A stretch of DNA of 64,000 nucleotides, taken from contig NC_062252.1 of assembly GCF_905475465.1 (NCBI RefSeq), positions 5,766,001 through 5,830,000 of the forward strand, given 5' to 3'. Positions within the stretch are counted from its first letter, which is position 1; each line of letters starts with the position of its first letter. The notes under the pieces are model-generated. The model saw only the letters and a program-made list of their open reading frames with translations. It ran no database searches and was not told where the DNA came from. Positions 52,175-62,759 of this stretch are shown here, piece after piece. This stretch comes from Pieris napi. Its lineage: Eukaryota; Arthropoda; Insecta; Lepidoptera; Pieridae. The translations under genes and the position numbers were made by a program.

Positions 52175-53895
52175 GTAAGGAATTCCAAATTCAAATTTGT
52201 ACAGCTATTTACTCATGTATTTGTGCTTCGATGACCGTCATTCATTTGTTTTTTTCTGTTTGCGTCACTTATTTTACAAAATGGAAAACGACTCGAAGGG
52301 TGAATGATGTGTATGGCGGTCATGTTGCAAAAGAAAACACAGTTCGTTTTGGTCCCAACGTTTTCGTTCTGGAAATTTCGACCTGCAGAACAAGCCCCGT
52401 GGACGGCCTGAGACCCAAGTTGATAATGAAGTATTGAAGGCTATTGTGTACGATTTTACGTCATCGTTTTTTCATGATGTTTGTCACAAGCCGAGCGCGT
52501 TTACACTTAGTGAGGTCATCATAATCATTCACATCGCACACCTAACTACTAGTATAGATAGGGCAGGTGAATTAAACATAAATAATTAAATATTTCACAA
52601 ACAATATGTCCATGATAATATTCCCTTTGTATTTCAATTTTGTAAGCGTTGTTTTCGCTGTGAATGGCACTTAACAGATTATTAAGAGGTATTTGTGGTA
52701 ACAGCAAGAATATCTCTTTATTAATAAACAACAGTGACATTAAATGTTTGTTATTATTACAGATATTAAACTTTATGTATAAGAAAAGTTAGAGACGCTA
52801 CAACCTTTTAGGTCTGGTCTGCCTCAGATTTGTATATCTGTTTCGTGATCATGTGTTTTCTCGAATAGGAGAAAGTGACTAGACTCTTGTGGTTTACGCC
52901 GTCGCGTGGCGGTGAAGCCTCACCTAGAATGTCCATTGGTGCACAATCGGGTTTCGAACCTAATACTTCAAGAAGTGTGAGTCACTGAAATATTTCCTAA
53001 CCAATTAAACTTCATTCAAGAAAAGAGCATACCAATTCTTAAAATGCCAGCAACGCACTCGCGAACTCTCTTGCACCGAGAGGTTTGAATCCTGTTCTAT
53101 AAAAAAAGAGTCGCACTTTGCTTATAGTTAAGCTTAAAAGCTTCTTCAAATATTTATATGAAGAATCTAAGTCTTATGCTTAGCACTCTCTTATAATAAT
53201 AATAACTTAACTTACGCTTTTCAACATAATATCACTTAACAAGTAAACATGGACAAAGTATGTAATTGGGCCGTGTTAATACTTTTAGTTTATATTTAAT
53301 CAACTAGTTAACAACATAATGTTGTTAACGACTCATTGGTCTAGTGGTTAGTACCCCTGACCACGAATCAATGGGTCCCGGGTTCGATCCCCGGCTGAGA
53401 CGAACATCGATGTGATGAGCATTTGGTGTTGTGCTTAGGTCTTGGGTGTTTAAATATGTATTTTTATGTCTATCTATCTATAATATGTATGTATGTATCC
53501 GTTGCCTAGTATCCATAACACAAGCTTCACCAGCTTAGCATGGGACTAGGTCAATTGATGTGAATTGTCTTTAAAAAAAAAATGTCAACATTCCGGTTGG
53601 ATTATTTAAGTTAAAACATATACTTAAACTAAACTTGAATTAAAATACAACATAATTTCAAGACCGATAACAGTCCTATGGACAAAGAAACGCATTTTTT
53701 TTTCGTTAGATGACGTCATGTTTTTGTGGTGACAATATGAAGATTTATGTGAAGTCAATAACTTATAATATTGAATTTATAGAGAATGGTGCCATGGACA
53801 CTTCTATTAAAAATAGACGAAAATTATTATCTGTTAGAATACACGAAAATTTTGTAAGGAATTTAACTGCGCCTCTTCAGAAAATATTATCTTAA
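52121..53895 (+). CDS. Candidate small secreted peptide gene, two exons, 79 residues
   Basis: Exon 1 is 52121-52174 (MKLAYFVLATLITMFSSL), ending at a GTAAGG donor in phase 0. Exon 2 is 53710-53895, after a T-rich acceptor ending CGTTAG, and reads MTSCFCGDNMKIYVKSITYN through KNRRKLLSVRIHENFV and NLTAPLQKILS to TAA. AATAAA follows at 53977. The first 18-22 residues are a convincing signal peptide, and the mature part is basic, with two cysteines near its start, a KNRRK basic site that could be a processing site, and one N-glycosylation sequon. I do not recognise the family; a peptide hormone, antimicrobial or other secreted factor are all possible. The intron holds a mariner remnant and a SINE. 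The pairing of the two exons is inference. Confidence 0.42.
52275..52465 (+). pseudogene. Mariner transposase fragment (helix-turn-helix region)
   Basis: Across one frameshift it reads RRVNDVYGGHVAKENTVRF, W.QRFRSGNFDLQNKPRG and RPETQVDNEVLKAIV, the conserved N-terminal DNA-binding region of mariner transposases (the RSGNFDL segment and the GRP hook). The catalytic part is absent. It lies in the intron of the candidate secreted-peptide gene. Confidence 0.85.
52796..53005 (-). repeat. tRNA-headed SINE, reverse, diverged
   Basis: It starts on + with CGCTACAACCTTTTAGGTCT (reversed tail), has GAATGTCCATTGGTGCACAA in the middle and GGGTTTCGAACCT (reversed B box), and ends near GTGAGTCACTGAAAT, as in the copy at 60113-60384. 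Confidence 0.75.
53025..53090 (+). repeat. Dispersed repeat, GGCCGGCAACGCAC family, short copy
   Basis: AGAGCATACCAATTCTTAAA, then ATGCCAGCAACGCACTCGCG, matches 4645-4700 with a few changes. Confidence 0.6.
53307..53329. repeat. 11-bp palindrome next to a SINE head
   Basis: GTTAACAACAT and ATGTTGTTAAC pair around a single A, directly before the SINE at 53330. Confidence 0.75.
53330..53582 (+). mobile_element. tRNA-derived SINE (third family)
   Basis: It opens GACTCATTGGTCTAGTGG (A box) and has GGGTTCGATCCCCGG (perfect B box and T stem) 50 bp later. The body runs through CGTTGCCTAGTATCCATAAC to an A-rich end at 53572-53582. The anticodon stem is not well formed and there is a 180-bp non-tRNA body, so I call a SINE and not a tRNA gene. 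Confidence 0.82.
53710..53895 (+). CDS. Candidate secreted peptide, exon 2
   Basis: Sixty-one codons and a stop, directly after a T-rich acceptor at 53695-53709; phase fits exon 1. It starts with Met, so it could be read alone, but without exon 1 it would lack a signal peptide. AATAAA lies 82 bp past the stop. Confidence 0.42.
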   Translation: MTSCFCGDNMKIYVKSITYNIEFIENGAMDTSIKNRRKLLSVRIHENFVRNLTAPLQKILS

Positions 53896-54823
53896 AATGA
53901 TTGTTTAATTAACCACTAGCAAAACCAAACGTTATAGCTTTGAAAGGAATTTTTAATAGTTTTGGCGAAGCTCCAAAATAAATTTTACCAAACTCTTTTT
54001 AGAATTTTCACTAACGTAGCTATTTTATAAAGTTAATAAAACAGAAACTATGTTGGCTAAAAGTTTTCACATATTTTAAAACACTATGGAGCATATTTTA
54101 ATAACGCTTTATACGCACTCAGCACTAAGATGGAATTTATCTTTATGATGTAAAATCCCTTATAAAAACTAAATCAGTCTTGCGCTTTGCTTTTACTTTC
54201 GTACTGTCTTCCACATTTGTCTCTTTTCATCACAGTGTCAATATAATTTGACAGAAAGAGACGAAAGATTTACGGTGTAAGATTTTTTATTACGGTGATT
54301 TGAATTGTTTTAAATGTTTATATATTATGTGATGCACGGCGTAGGGTAACGGAAAAATTAATTAAAGCAAAAATTTAATAAAAAACTACATTGCACGTCA
54401 ACAAGTTGTAATAATTTTTAAATCCATAATATTAATTCAATACATTTCTGTAATGATTTTAGCTGTTGAATAATAACGAAACCCAAACCAACTATTGACA
54501 TATAGGTACATAATATACCAGTGGTATTCATTCTTTTTAATAGAAGAATAGACTGCAGTAAAATCAAAGACTATTTATACGCGGGCATTGAAATGGAAAA
54601 GCTTGATAATGCGCTGCCAACACAATTTAGCCATGCTCACTGAACTTAAAGCTCATGGATAGAACAGAAATAAATAAACGTTATTTTACCTATAATTACA
54701 TAAGGCCAAGGGCGATAACGTATTGTTGGTATAATAAAAATAAATTTATGTTAATATTGGTAAGATAGCAATTTTATTGATTATTTTTTACTTAATCGGA
54801 TGTATTTTCTAATAACGTGTCAG

Positions 54824-55126
54824 TAAACGTAAAAAAAGAGCAGTAAAAAAGTAAGAGCAGTGTTGGCCTAGTTGCTTTAGCGCGCGACTCACATACCTGA
54901 GGTCGTAGGTTCGATCCCCGGCTGTGCACCAATGGACTTTCTTTCTATGTGCGCTTTTAACATTTGCTCGAACGGTGAAGGAAAACATCGTGAGGAAACC
55001 GACATGTCTTAGACCCAAAAAGGCTTATTACTACTTGCCAATTAGTTGATAATCTAACTGGTAATGGGGCCCAGACCGAAAGAGGTTGTAGTGCCACTGA
55101 TTTATTTTTATTTAAACGTAAAAAAA
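54824..55126 (+). mobile_element. tRNA-headed SINE, full length, 14-bp target duplication
   Basis: TAAACGTAAAAAAA flanks at 54824-54837 and 55113-55126. The head GAGCAGTGTTGGCCTAGTTG holds the A box; GAGGTCGTAGGTTCGATCCC holds the B box. Then come GGTGAAGGAAAACATCGTGA, CCGACATGTCTTAGACCCAA and a GGTTGTAGTGCCACTGATTT tail. It is the reference copy for the diverged members listed elsewhere in this window. The start is slightly duplicated (GAGCAG repeated). Confidence 0.92.
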
Positions 55127-55129
55127 TAC

Positions 55130-56080
55130 GTTAAAAGTTATATAAGTGTTCAATGTTAAGAAACTAAATGTCTTTATCATATAAAAACGTGACAAAATAT
55201 GAAAATAATATATTACAAAACCTTTAATAGCCATGTTGGGTAGTAATTAAATTTTATATGTATATAATTTGCTAAGCACATAAGCCCCTTAAAAGTTTAA
55301 CCGACAAATGAGGTAAACAAAACTTGTAATCTCCTTTGTACAGAATACAGCGAAACGTTGGGACAGTGTACACAAACTTGTATTTAACAATTTGTGGGGA
55401 TCCCTTACCTGCACTTAGCTAATTAGATGCATGTGTACTTTAAGGTTTATGTTGATAACAATAGTGTTTTTCAGTAAGTGTTCTTGTGAAGTTATCAAAG
55501 TCAAGAATCATCTTGCTTCAGTAAACAAGACAGTATTAGAAAAATATTAAAGTGTTGTTAACTGTTAGATATCTTTTTAATGTTTTCTATTTGCTAAAAG
55601 CATCTCCAGAACCATTTTTTATCTTTTCTTTAGATTGCATTAACGGAATGGAGGATTCAGGAAATTGCTCACAGATAGAAGAATTGTTCCTTTGATATAT
55701 TATGTATGTCTAACAAATCCTAGTTTTACTTTGAAAAACTAATTAGGGAAATATATAACATATAATATTTTATTTACAGGCATGCCAAGAAATAAAGGAT
55801 GAAGGATGAAGTGATTTTTAAAAATTCACACACACTGAAAAAGTCATACTGCTTATAGTTTTATTTTTATTATTTTTTTTCAGTTCAAAGGTCTTATGGG
55901 AAATTTTTAGTCTAGCCGTAAACCATGTTTTTCTAAGTGGATTTAATTACCTACAAGTCGATTATAAATTAAAGTTTTTAATAGATGCTTTAAAAATCAG
56001 GATCGTGTAAACTTTTGAAGTAAAAAAAATTTACCTAATTTATTTAATTTGAATGTTAAACAACATCTTGATTGTTTTTA
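55130..56080. other. Intergenic, no gene supported
   Basis: Two weak acceptor-like sites (55634 and 55780) are followed by very short open frames; see rejected items. Confidence 0.5.
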
Positions 56081-56114
56081 ATTAGACGCTTAGACGGCAA
56101 AGATGGATTTAAAA

Positions 56115-56325
56115 ATGGGAGTAATTGATGAGTTCCGACGCAAAACCCGCTTACAATATCAATGCTGCGTCCGGACAGGGGAATGCTAATGAAGGCACAG
56201 TTTGTTTTTGGTTTAAGAGTTTTGCTAATGTTAACTTCGACGTGGAAGATCGGTCCACGGAGATGAATATCGCTGAATTAAAGATGATGGTGAAAGCCGA
56301 CCCGAGGCAATTCATCTAGAAACGT
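56115..56325 (+). pseudogene. Mariner transposase fragment, second copy
   Basis: It reads YNINAASGQGNANEGTV, FWFKSFANVNFDVEDRSTEM and AELKMMVKADPRQF, the mariner N-terminal region (NINAAFGQGN.NE.TV and ADPRQ landmarks). A possible C-terminal scrap, DVVQNAFTEFFKSP, occurs at 56649-56690. So this may be an internally deleted, decayed element of about 0.6 kb. Confidence 0.8.
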
Positions 56326-56820
56326 AGTGGCATAGTTCAACGTTAACATACCTACAATAGTCAAACATTTTGCATCAAAGCAATTGTACGAGTAGCTGTC
56401 ACTCCAAGATAGTAGATAACAGTATTACTGGTGATATCAACAACGAAGCAGAGCTGGCACCATTTTTGGTCAAAGCGTTTGTATTTCTTTTTTTATGTGT
56501 GTATAAAATATATTTTAAAATTAATATATATTTTTCAAATATATTTTATTTCTTTCAAAATAACAAAATATGCAAAATGTGCCTAACGCTTTGACTAATC
56601 TGATCGTCGAAACCTTGTTGAACTACATCAAATAATCTTTTCTTCCCAGGACGTAGTACAGAATGCTTTTACAGAGTTTTTCAAATCTCCCAGAGTTGTC
56701 GTTGTGTTTGTTGTTTAAAGTTATGATAAATTACTTTTAATAATAATAATGGCTAAGGAGTCATTATTATTATCGACCATTGAATAGTCGTTAGTTTTTA
56801 AAACTAGCAACATTGCATAG

Positions 56821-57060
56821 CAAAATCAAATAAACCACAGAATAGTTTTGAACTAATTTGACTTTGCTGTTATTAAATTATAATGACAACGGCAGCTGAC
56901 ACTTACACATTAATAATGAATATTATGATATTATAACAGACTGTCAAATAGTCTGTTAATTTGTAGATATATTAATATTAGCAAATCAAATAAAGCACAG
57001 AATAGTTATGAACTAATTTGACTTTGATGTAATTCAATTAAAATGACAGTGGCATCGCAG
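56821..57060. repeat. 160-bp-spaced direct repeat with a small hairpin between
   Basis: CACAGAATAGTTNTGAACTA and the flanking 75-80 bp occur at 56821-56900 and 56981-57060 with about ten differences. AACAGACT and AGTCTGTT (56936-56958) form a hairpin between them. Confidence 0.75.
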
Positions 57061-57790
57061 TGATACCAACGCTATTGCTCCAACATATTTAATGAAAAGC
57101 CTAAACTACAGCTATTAGATATTTAAAAAGCAGTTAAAATTTTTTTGGAATCATTGTATGGAAACTCGTTATTTTTTTTGAAAGCGTTTTCACAATGTAT
57201 GTATAAAGTCCCGTAACCCGTCTAATTATGTTTCATTGATATTTTTAACCCTACAATTAAATATGTGTTGACCTTGCCTAAAGAAAAAATATCAATCTAA
57301 CAGGCGAGGAAAGCAGTAAAGTATAAGCAACTCAAAAATATATAAATGTATATATTAGACAGAAATTATAACCCTATATTCAAAATAACTCATGAATTTC
57401 AAGATAAAATATAGAAGTAAGCAATAGATATATAACGTGATGAAACCAAGCCAATAAAACCGTGTAAAACGTATTAAAGTAGCGACCATTATTCTTCAGG
57501 GAAGCTAATGAAGGAAAAGTTAAGCGTATTTGAAAAAATACCTAAGTAGTCGTGTCCCGAGAATTATTCACGACCGTCTGGAAATGTTCCTGCATAATTC
57601 AAACGAGTGAATATTCAGCGCATCGCAAATTAACTTTGAATATATAAATCATTGTTATTGTTGGGTTCAAGAAAACAAAGACTTTAGTCTACTACTTAAG
57701 TCAGTCATGTTTTAGAAGCTTTTTTACAGTTTTTCATCAGCAGTTTTATAGTTAGATATAATAATAATCGAATTTCGCTACAGATTTATA
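57061..57790. other. Intergenic, no gene seen
   Basis: No supported gene or repeat. Confidence 0.5.
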
Positions 57791-57795
57791 GCTTA

Positions 57796-58102
57796 CTAGC
57801 TGATCCGGCAAACGTCGTTTTGCCATGTATATCATTAATAATAAAAATAGGGGTTGATCGTAGAGGGGTGAAAATTAGGGGTTGTATGCATTTTTGTATG
57901 CTATATCATAAAAAAATAAGAACAAAAAAAAAATCTAAAAATTTAAAATTTAGACTACCCTTAACATTAAGGGGGATGAAAAATAGATGTTGTCCGATTC
58001 TCAGACATACCCAATATGCACACAAAATTTCATGAGAATCGGTCAAGCCGTTTCGGAGGAGTTTAACTACAAACACCGCGACACGAGAATTTTATATATA
58101 GC
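57796..58102 (-). mobile_element. Helitron, family 3, complete copy
   Basis: On minus it begins near CTATATATAAAATTCTCGTG (first base pair GC rather than TC) and ends GTTTGCCGGATCAGCTAG followed by T. Length about 307 bp. GGCTTGACCGATTCTCATGA is the subterminal motif. Non-coding. Confidence 0.8.
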
Positions 58103-58344
58103 TTATATATCTTGGCAATTGTATTTTTTATTCTTTAATAATTTTTCTCTTCATTTGCCTGACACATATCGACGAATTAAGGTCTAAAACATGCCAATTT
58201 GTACCAGCAATGCGCTCATAGAAGGTAAAGTCAAATAAAAACTCGGAGTTCAAACGCCCGCCCTCATGGTTGAAAAATACATTGCTTACATTACTCCTTT
58301 ATCTTTTCATAATCTTAATGCAATAATATATACTTAATATATAC

Positions 58345-58600
58345 AGGCGTCTAGGCTCCGAATATGATTTTGTCCCATTCGGTGTCGAGACCTTGGTCCG
58401 TGAGGTCCTAGCGCTATAAGGCTATTTAAGGAAAGAGCAAAAAGGTTAGTCGACATCACAGGAGACCGAAGAGCTGGCAGCTACCTCGAACAAAGAATTT
58501 GTCTAGCTATTCAAAGGGGGAACGCTGCCAGTATCTTCAGAACCCTATATTATATTTTAAGGTTAGAATGTATAATAAATAATATAAATGTTTACCTGTA
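58345..58600 (+). pseudogene. LINE ORF2 C-terminal fragment, decayed
   Basis: It reads SEYDFVPFGVETL, then after a stop and frameshift LFKERAKRLVDITGDRRAGS and YLEQRICLAIQRGNAASIF. The VETLG/SGD.RAGS/QRIS.AIQRGNAASI pattern is the closing region of some non-LTR retrotransposon polyproteins. The frame is broken. Confidence 0.65.
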
Positions 58601-58604
58601 AGAT

Positions 58605-60095
58605 ATCTAAAAAGAAAAGATAAAAATCGTTATCTATAATTATTCATTATTTAATAACTCAGTTTAATCTATCTTAAAAAAGAAGTGTTCATGTTCCAAC
58701 GCCTGAGTTAGCAAAATTGCTTGATATCTTGTACTCAGACTTATTTTAGCGTATCCATATTACTTTAATTTAAGTTCAAATTATAATCAAAATAAAATGT
58801 ACTAGATATATTATGTAAGAGTCTATATTTTAATATTCATTAAAAAGAAAATGTCTAGTCTTTATTTCTGTTGCCAACTGTCATCGACATAAAACGATTC
58901 CTAATCTTTTTATATATATGGTTTATCGTTTCAATTGTTTAATAAATTCTGTAGTAGTTGTATTATGTTGTCCTAAACAAACATTACGATAATAATGTGG
59001 TCTTTTAAAAGTAAAAGACGTCTATTATAAAATTTTATTTATAGACCGTATAAAGCTAAGATTGGGAATAACTTGAAATTTTCATTAAAAAAACTCGGTT
59101 CTAATTTAACTTTATAGTGACTTTTCTTAGATCTACTGTGAAAATTTATTAAAATTGAATATTGATAGCTCGCAGTTTAATATAACTTTGACTCAACTTT
59201 TGCAAATTGTTTGACCTTTGGTAGACTAGACCGATTCAGATATCTTCGTACTTACATCATCTAATATAATACAGAGTTACTCATAATATCCTTTTATAGA
59301 ATTATATCCCACACTATGAAGTCAGGAACGGTGTACTCTGCCACAGGAGCGACATGCTTCATGCTGAATTTCCGTAGCGCGAAATATTTTTGTATATAGA
59401 AAAAACGCGAAATATAGTCGGACCCATCGGAGACTGGATTCATAGACTCATGATATGCAATAAATATTTTCAAATATCTCTTAATAATAACTCCATAATA
59501 AACACGTATTTATGGAGAACGTACGACTTTTGTGCAGTTCTTATAGCGACCTTGAAATGTCAGCAATTAGTCTCAACTGCGTAGTAATTACACTGTAGCT
59601 CTTGAGGTTCTAATTACATAATAGCACTGGTAGATAAAAAGCTAAATTATTTTTTTCTCTAAAACTGTTAATAGACTTCGTTTTCAGTTATTAATTTAGA
59701 AATGGTTGCTAGCTTAATATGAACTTGACATCTGTTTTCCTACTTCACGCTACCTACTTCAAATTGTAATGGAATTTTCGGTAAAAGTGAGATAGATATT
59801 ATAGTGTGTACGTATGTAGTAGTACGTAGCTTTGTATGAAACCTTATTTATTCTTATCTTTATTCGAGTTCAATCAACAAAAACATACATTCATGGTCAA
59901 AGATGCCGTAGGGCAAGGTCGCATAAAAAGGTTTATAGATGTTTAATAATATGCCACACAAAGGCCTTCGAAAATTTAGCTTTGAAGTGATACTTGTAAT
60001 TTCCCTTTAACATTTTCATGTAATAATATTAACACTATATGAGTATTCAATTTTGACCATTTTATTAAAATTCCATTAGTGTCTGGTATCCCTAA
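58605..60095. other. Intergenic, no gene seen
   Basis: AT-rich; the small open frame at 59390 has no recognisable product. Confidence 0.5.
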
Positions 60096-60098
60096 CCA

Positions 60099-60398
60099 TA
60101 ACGGTTACCATAAATTAAATAATCAGTGGCGCTACAACCTCTTTAGTCTGTTTCATGATGATCTCATGTGTTCAGACACACGCCGTCGCTTTTTTTAGTC
60201 TAAGACATGTCGGTTTCCTCACGATGTTTTCCTTCACCGTTCGAGCGAATGTTAAATGCGCACATAGAAAGAATGTCCATTGGTGCACAGCCGGGGATCG
60301 AACCTCCGACCTCAGGGATGAGAGTCTCTGAATCCATTTGGCCAACACTGTATTTGTATTTTTTGTATTTTTTTTTACTGCTCTTAACGGTTACCATA
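60099..60398 (-). mobile_element. tRNA-headed SINE, reverse, 14-bp target duplication
   Basis: TAACGGTTACCATA flanks at 60099-60112 and 60385-60398. The reversed tail CAGTGGCGCTACAACCTC, body TTTTCCTTCACCGTTCGAGC, B box GGGGATCGAACCTCC and head GGCCAACACTG follow in order. Same family as 54838-55112; the two small open frames inside are not genes. Confidence 0.92.
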
Positions 60399-60668
60399 TT
60401 CTCTCAAATAATAAAACTGGCAACACTGAATGATATTTTATGATACAAATCTACGTTTTTATGAAGATTCGCGGCTGTCGGGTCTTTAATGATATTATTT
60501 GTGAATTACGTGCTTCCTCGGAACCCTTTAAGGAACTCATTTATCTGAATTAGCCTCAGTCACATCGCCGAGAAAATTCAAGCTGAATAAGTTTTAGGCA
60601 AAATATTCCAAACTTTTTTTATACTAATATTTGAAATGAGATTACAATGAAATCGGCCATTTTTAAAC

Positions 60669-60831
60669 CAGCCCTGCGATTCTGGCATTCTGATAAACAA
60701 TCAACTACAAGCTCCCACCTTTTCAGAATGCCAAATCATAAAATGACTGCTTCACGACTGATTTCAGAGCGACCGCCGATGCGAAAACCGCTGTGTGAGT
60801 TCGAAAAGTGAGTTACAGAATCGCAGGGCAG
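60669..60831. mobile_element. MITE, CAGCCTTGCG-ended family, copy 3
   Basis: The left end is CAGCCCTGCGATTCTG and the right end CAGAATCGCAGGGCAG. The interior matches copy 1 (GATAAACAATCAACTACAAG, GCGACCGCCGATGCGAAAAC). A TTCGAAAAGTGAGTTACAG block at the right end is shared with copy 2. Confidence 0.82.
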
Positions 60832-60834
60832 AAT

Positions 60835-62560
60835 GAGAGTTAGTACGGTTTGTAGTTTAAGACACCATGCTATTTTACATCTGTTTTATATGTACATACA
60901 TCGTATATCTACATTATCTAACATCCGTCTATAACTATAAACCTCAATATTATTCTTGTATACACGAAAAGCTGTACTGAATAAGAATGTCGCCTGAAGC
61001 AATCGTCAACACAATATTGTATACGTCTCGAATCGCGAATTTATTACGTGCTCTGTAAACCTCCGAGGTTGGCGTAATATATTTCCATGTATTTAAGTGT
61101 CTATGTGACTCATTTAATTGCATTGGTGGTTTCTTCAAAAGGCTTATGTAAAATCAAGCTTGATGAACAGTTCTCTCTGAATTCCTTATATTTCTTGCTA
61201 ATAAAAAAATAAATAGAAAAGTTCTCTCAAATGTACTAGTACTGCCCATAAATTCTCTATACACTTAAGTAAACCATGTATGTGCTCATTTGAAAATAGC
61301 AAAGAGATTTCGTCTGTTACCTTAAAATATTGAATATGGGTATGAAAGTTATAATTTCGTAAATGTTCGAACCTTTTTGTATTTATTATGTATTCCATTT
61401 TTGGCTATAATACCTTTAGTAGAATGGTGTTATATATATAATTTATGTTAGCTCATTACGAAATACAGGGTGTGTTAGTAGAATGGGAAAGCAAAGGACA
61501 GCTTCTGTTATGCCGATGGGTAGAAATCAGATTTCTGCAGTTCCTTGATACTTTTACCTATTACCCAAGACTCTATTCCTTCACCGCATTGTTAAGTATT
61601 ATTTTCCCCGTCAGATTATATTATATACAGCCGAGCTTCGAATCTACGTCTCAGTGTTGAGAGTCACGTGCCAAGTCCATATCACTGCTCTAAACAACTT
61701 ATTGGCTGCACTAAAACTTTATCAGTTTATAAGGTTCTTAAAGATACAGCTTCTCCTACCTGTGCCAGTTTACGAGGCGTTAAATAAGAGACTTTATAGC
61801 ATGTTTCGTTGCTACTTGATAGTTTATACGCGTTGAAACTTCTAAATATTGTATAGTTATGTTTAAAAAAGTGGTAAGAAAAAGCACCTTTGTGCTTAGT
61901 CCAATATCAAAAATGCATTTAACATTGATATATCACTTATCGTGAGATTAAATTGCTTTATACAAATATGCGATATCAAAAAAGATTCAATTTACGATAC
62001 GCCTTCAATAATATCTTATCAAGGTCAGGGATTATAGATACCCAATGGGACCGGAACTAGGCACGTAATCGATTCTGAAGTGTACAAACAAATCGAGTGA
62101 ATCGATCACATTGATCGCTTGAGGCTGTTGGGACTTGAGGAAATACAGCCTTCAAGGTAATCACTTCGATACAATCTTTAGAAAAAACATGCTTTTCTCT
62201 CGGAAAGTGCAGAGGTAAAACCTCTTATCAATAAACAAAATATTGTTTTAATCGGGTTCAAAAGGTAGCTATTGTAGTTACAGTGACAGCTGTTTTGTTC
62301 ATAAGTTATTTCAGTCATACTAGGTTTATAATATAATTTATTTGTTCTATATGTTAATCGTTATAAAGTAGGAAGATGTACTTTTCGTTTTAATTAAAAT
62401 TTTATGAAATCAAACTGGATACTTTGTACGGTCTTTTAGTAGTTAATCAATATAATATAGTAATTAACCGTATAAATGAACCGTGAAATCGAAAATAAGA
62501 AGAAAATAAATCAATAAGTAAGGAGTCGTTCAAGTACTACGAAAGCAGATTTACAGCAGT
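60835..62560. other. Intergenic, no gene seen
   Basis: Open frames at 61198 (-), 61445 (+) and 61654 (+) show no domain, signal peptide or splice support. Confidence 0.5.
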
Positions 62561-62564
62561 TTAT

Positions 62565-62758
62565 CCCCCCCCCCCCCCCCTCCTCTTGTCAGAAAAAGTA
62601 AGCAAAGCTCTCAAAAATAATAGCACATAAACGTATTAATTTTTGTAGGATTCATCGAAAATGCATTTCGTTTTCAAGCATAGACAATTTGTGGGTAAAA
62701 TGTATAAAAAAGTTAATAATTACGGTTGACGTTATCATTAATTTGCCCCCCCCCCCCC
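62565..62758. repeat. Two poly(C) tracts (16 C and 13 C) 165 bp apart
   Basis: C runs at 62565-62580 and 62746-62758 in otherwise AT-rich DNA. The first is followed by TCCTCTTGTCAGAAAAAG. They may belong to one dispersed repeat; tract lengths in such runs are often unreliable in assemblies. Confidence 0.85.
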
Positions 62759-62759
62759 T

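Noticed and set aside
53330..53405. tRNA gene
   Set aside because: A and B boxes are good but the acceptor and anticodon stems are not, and a SINE body with an A-rich end follows.
55634..55809. Two acceptor-like sites followed by short frames (DCINGMEDSGNCSQIEELFL and ACQEIKDEG) as exons of the secreted-peptide gene
   Set aside because: The first is out of phase with exon 1, the second adds only nine residues, and neither has further support; 53710 fits better.
57796..58187. Open frames read as small proteins
   Set aside because: They lie mostly in a Helitron with CTAG end, and the same sequence recurs at 40432-40756 without conserved frame.
60200..60443. Open frames on both strands
   Set aside because: They are inside, or run over the edge of, a SINE with a 14-bp target duplication.
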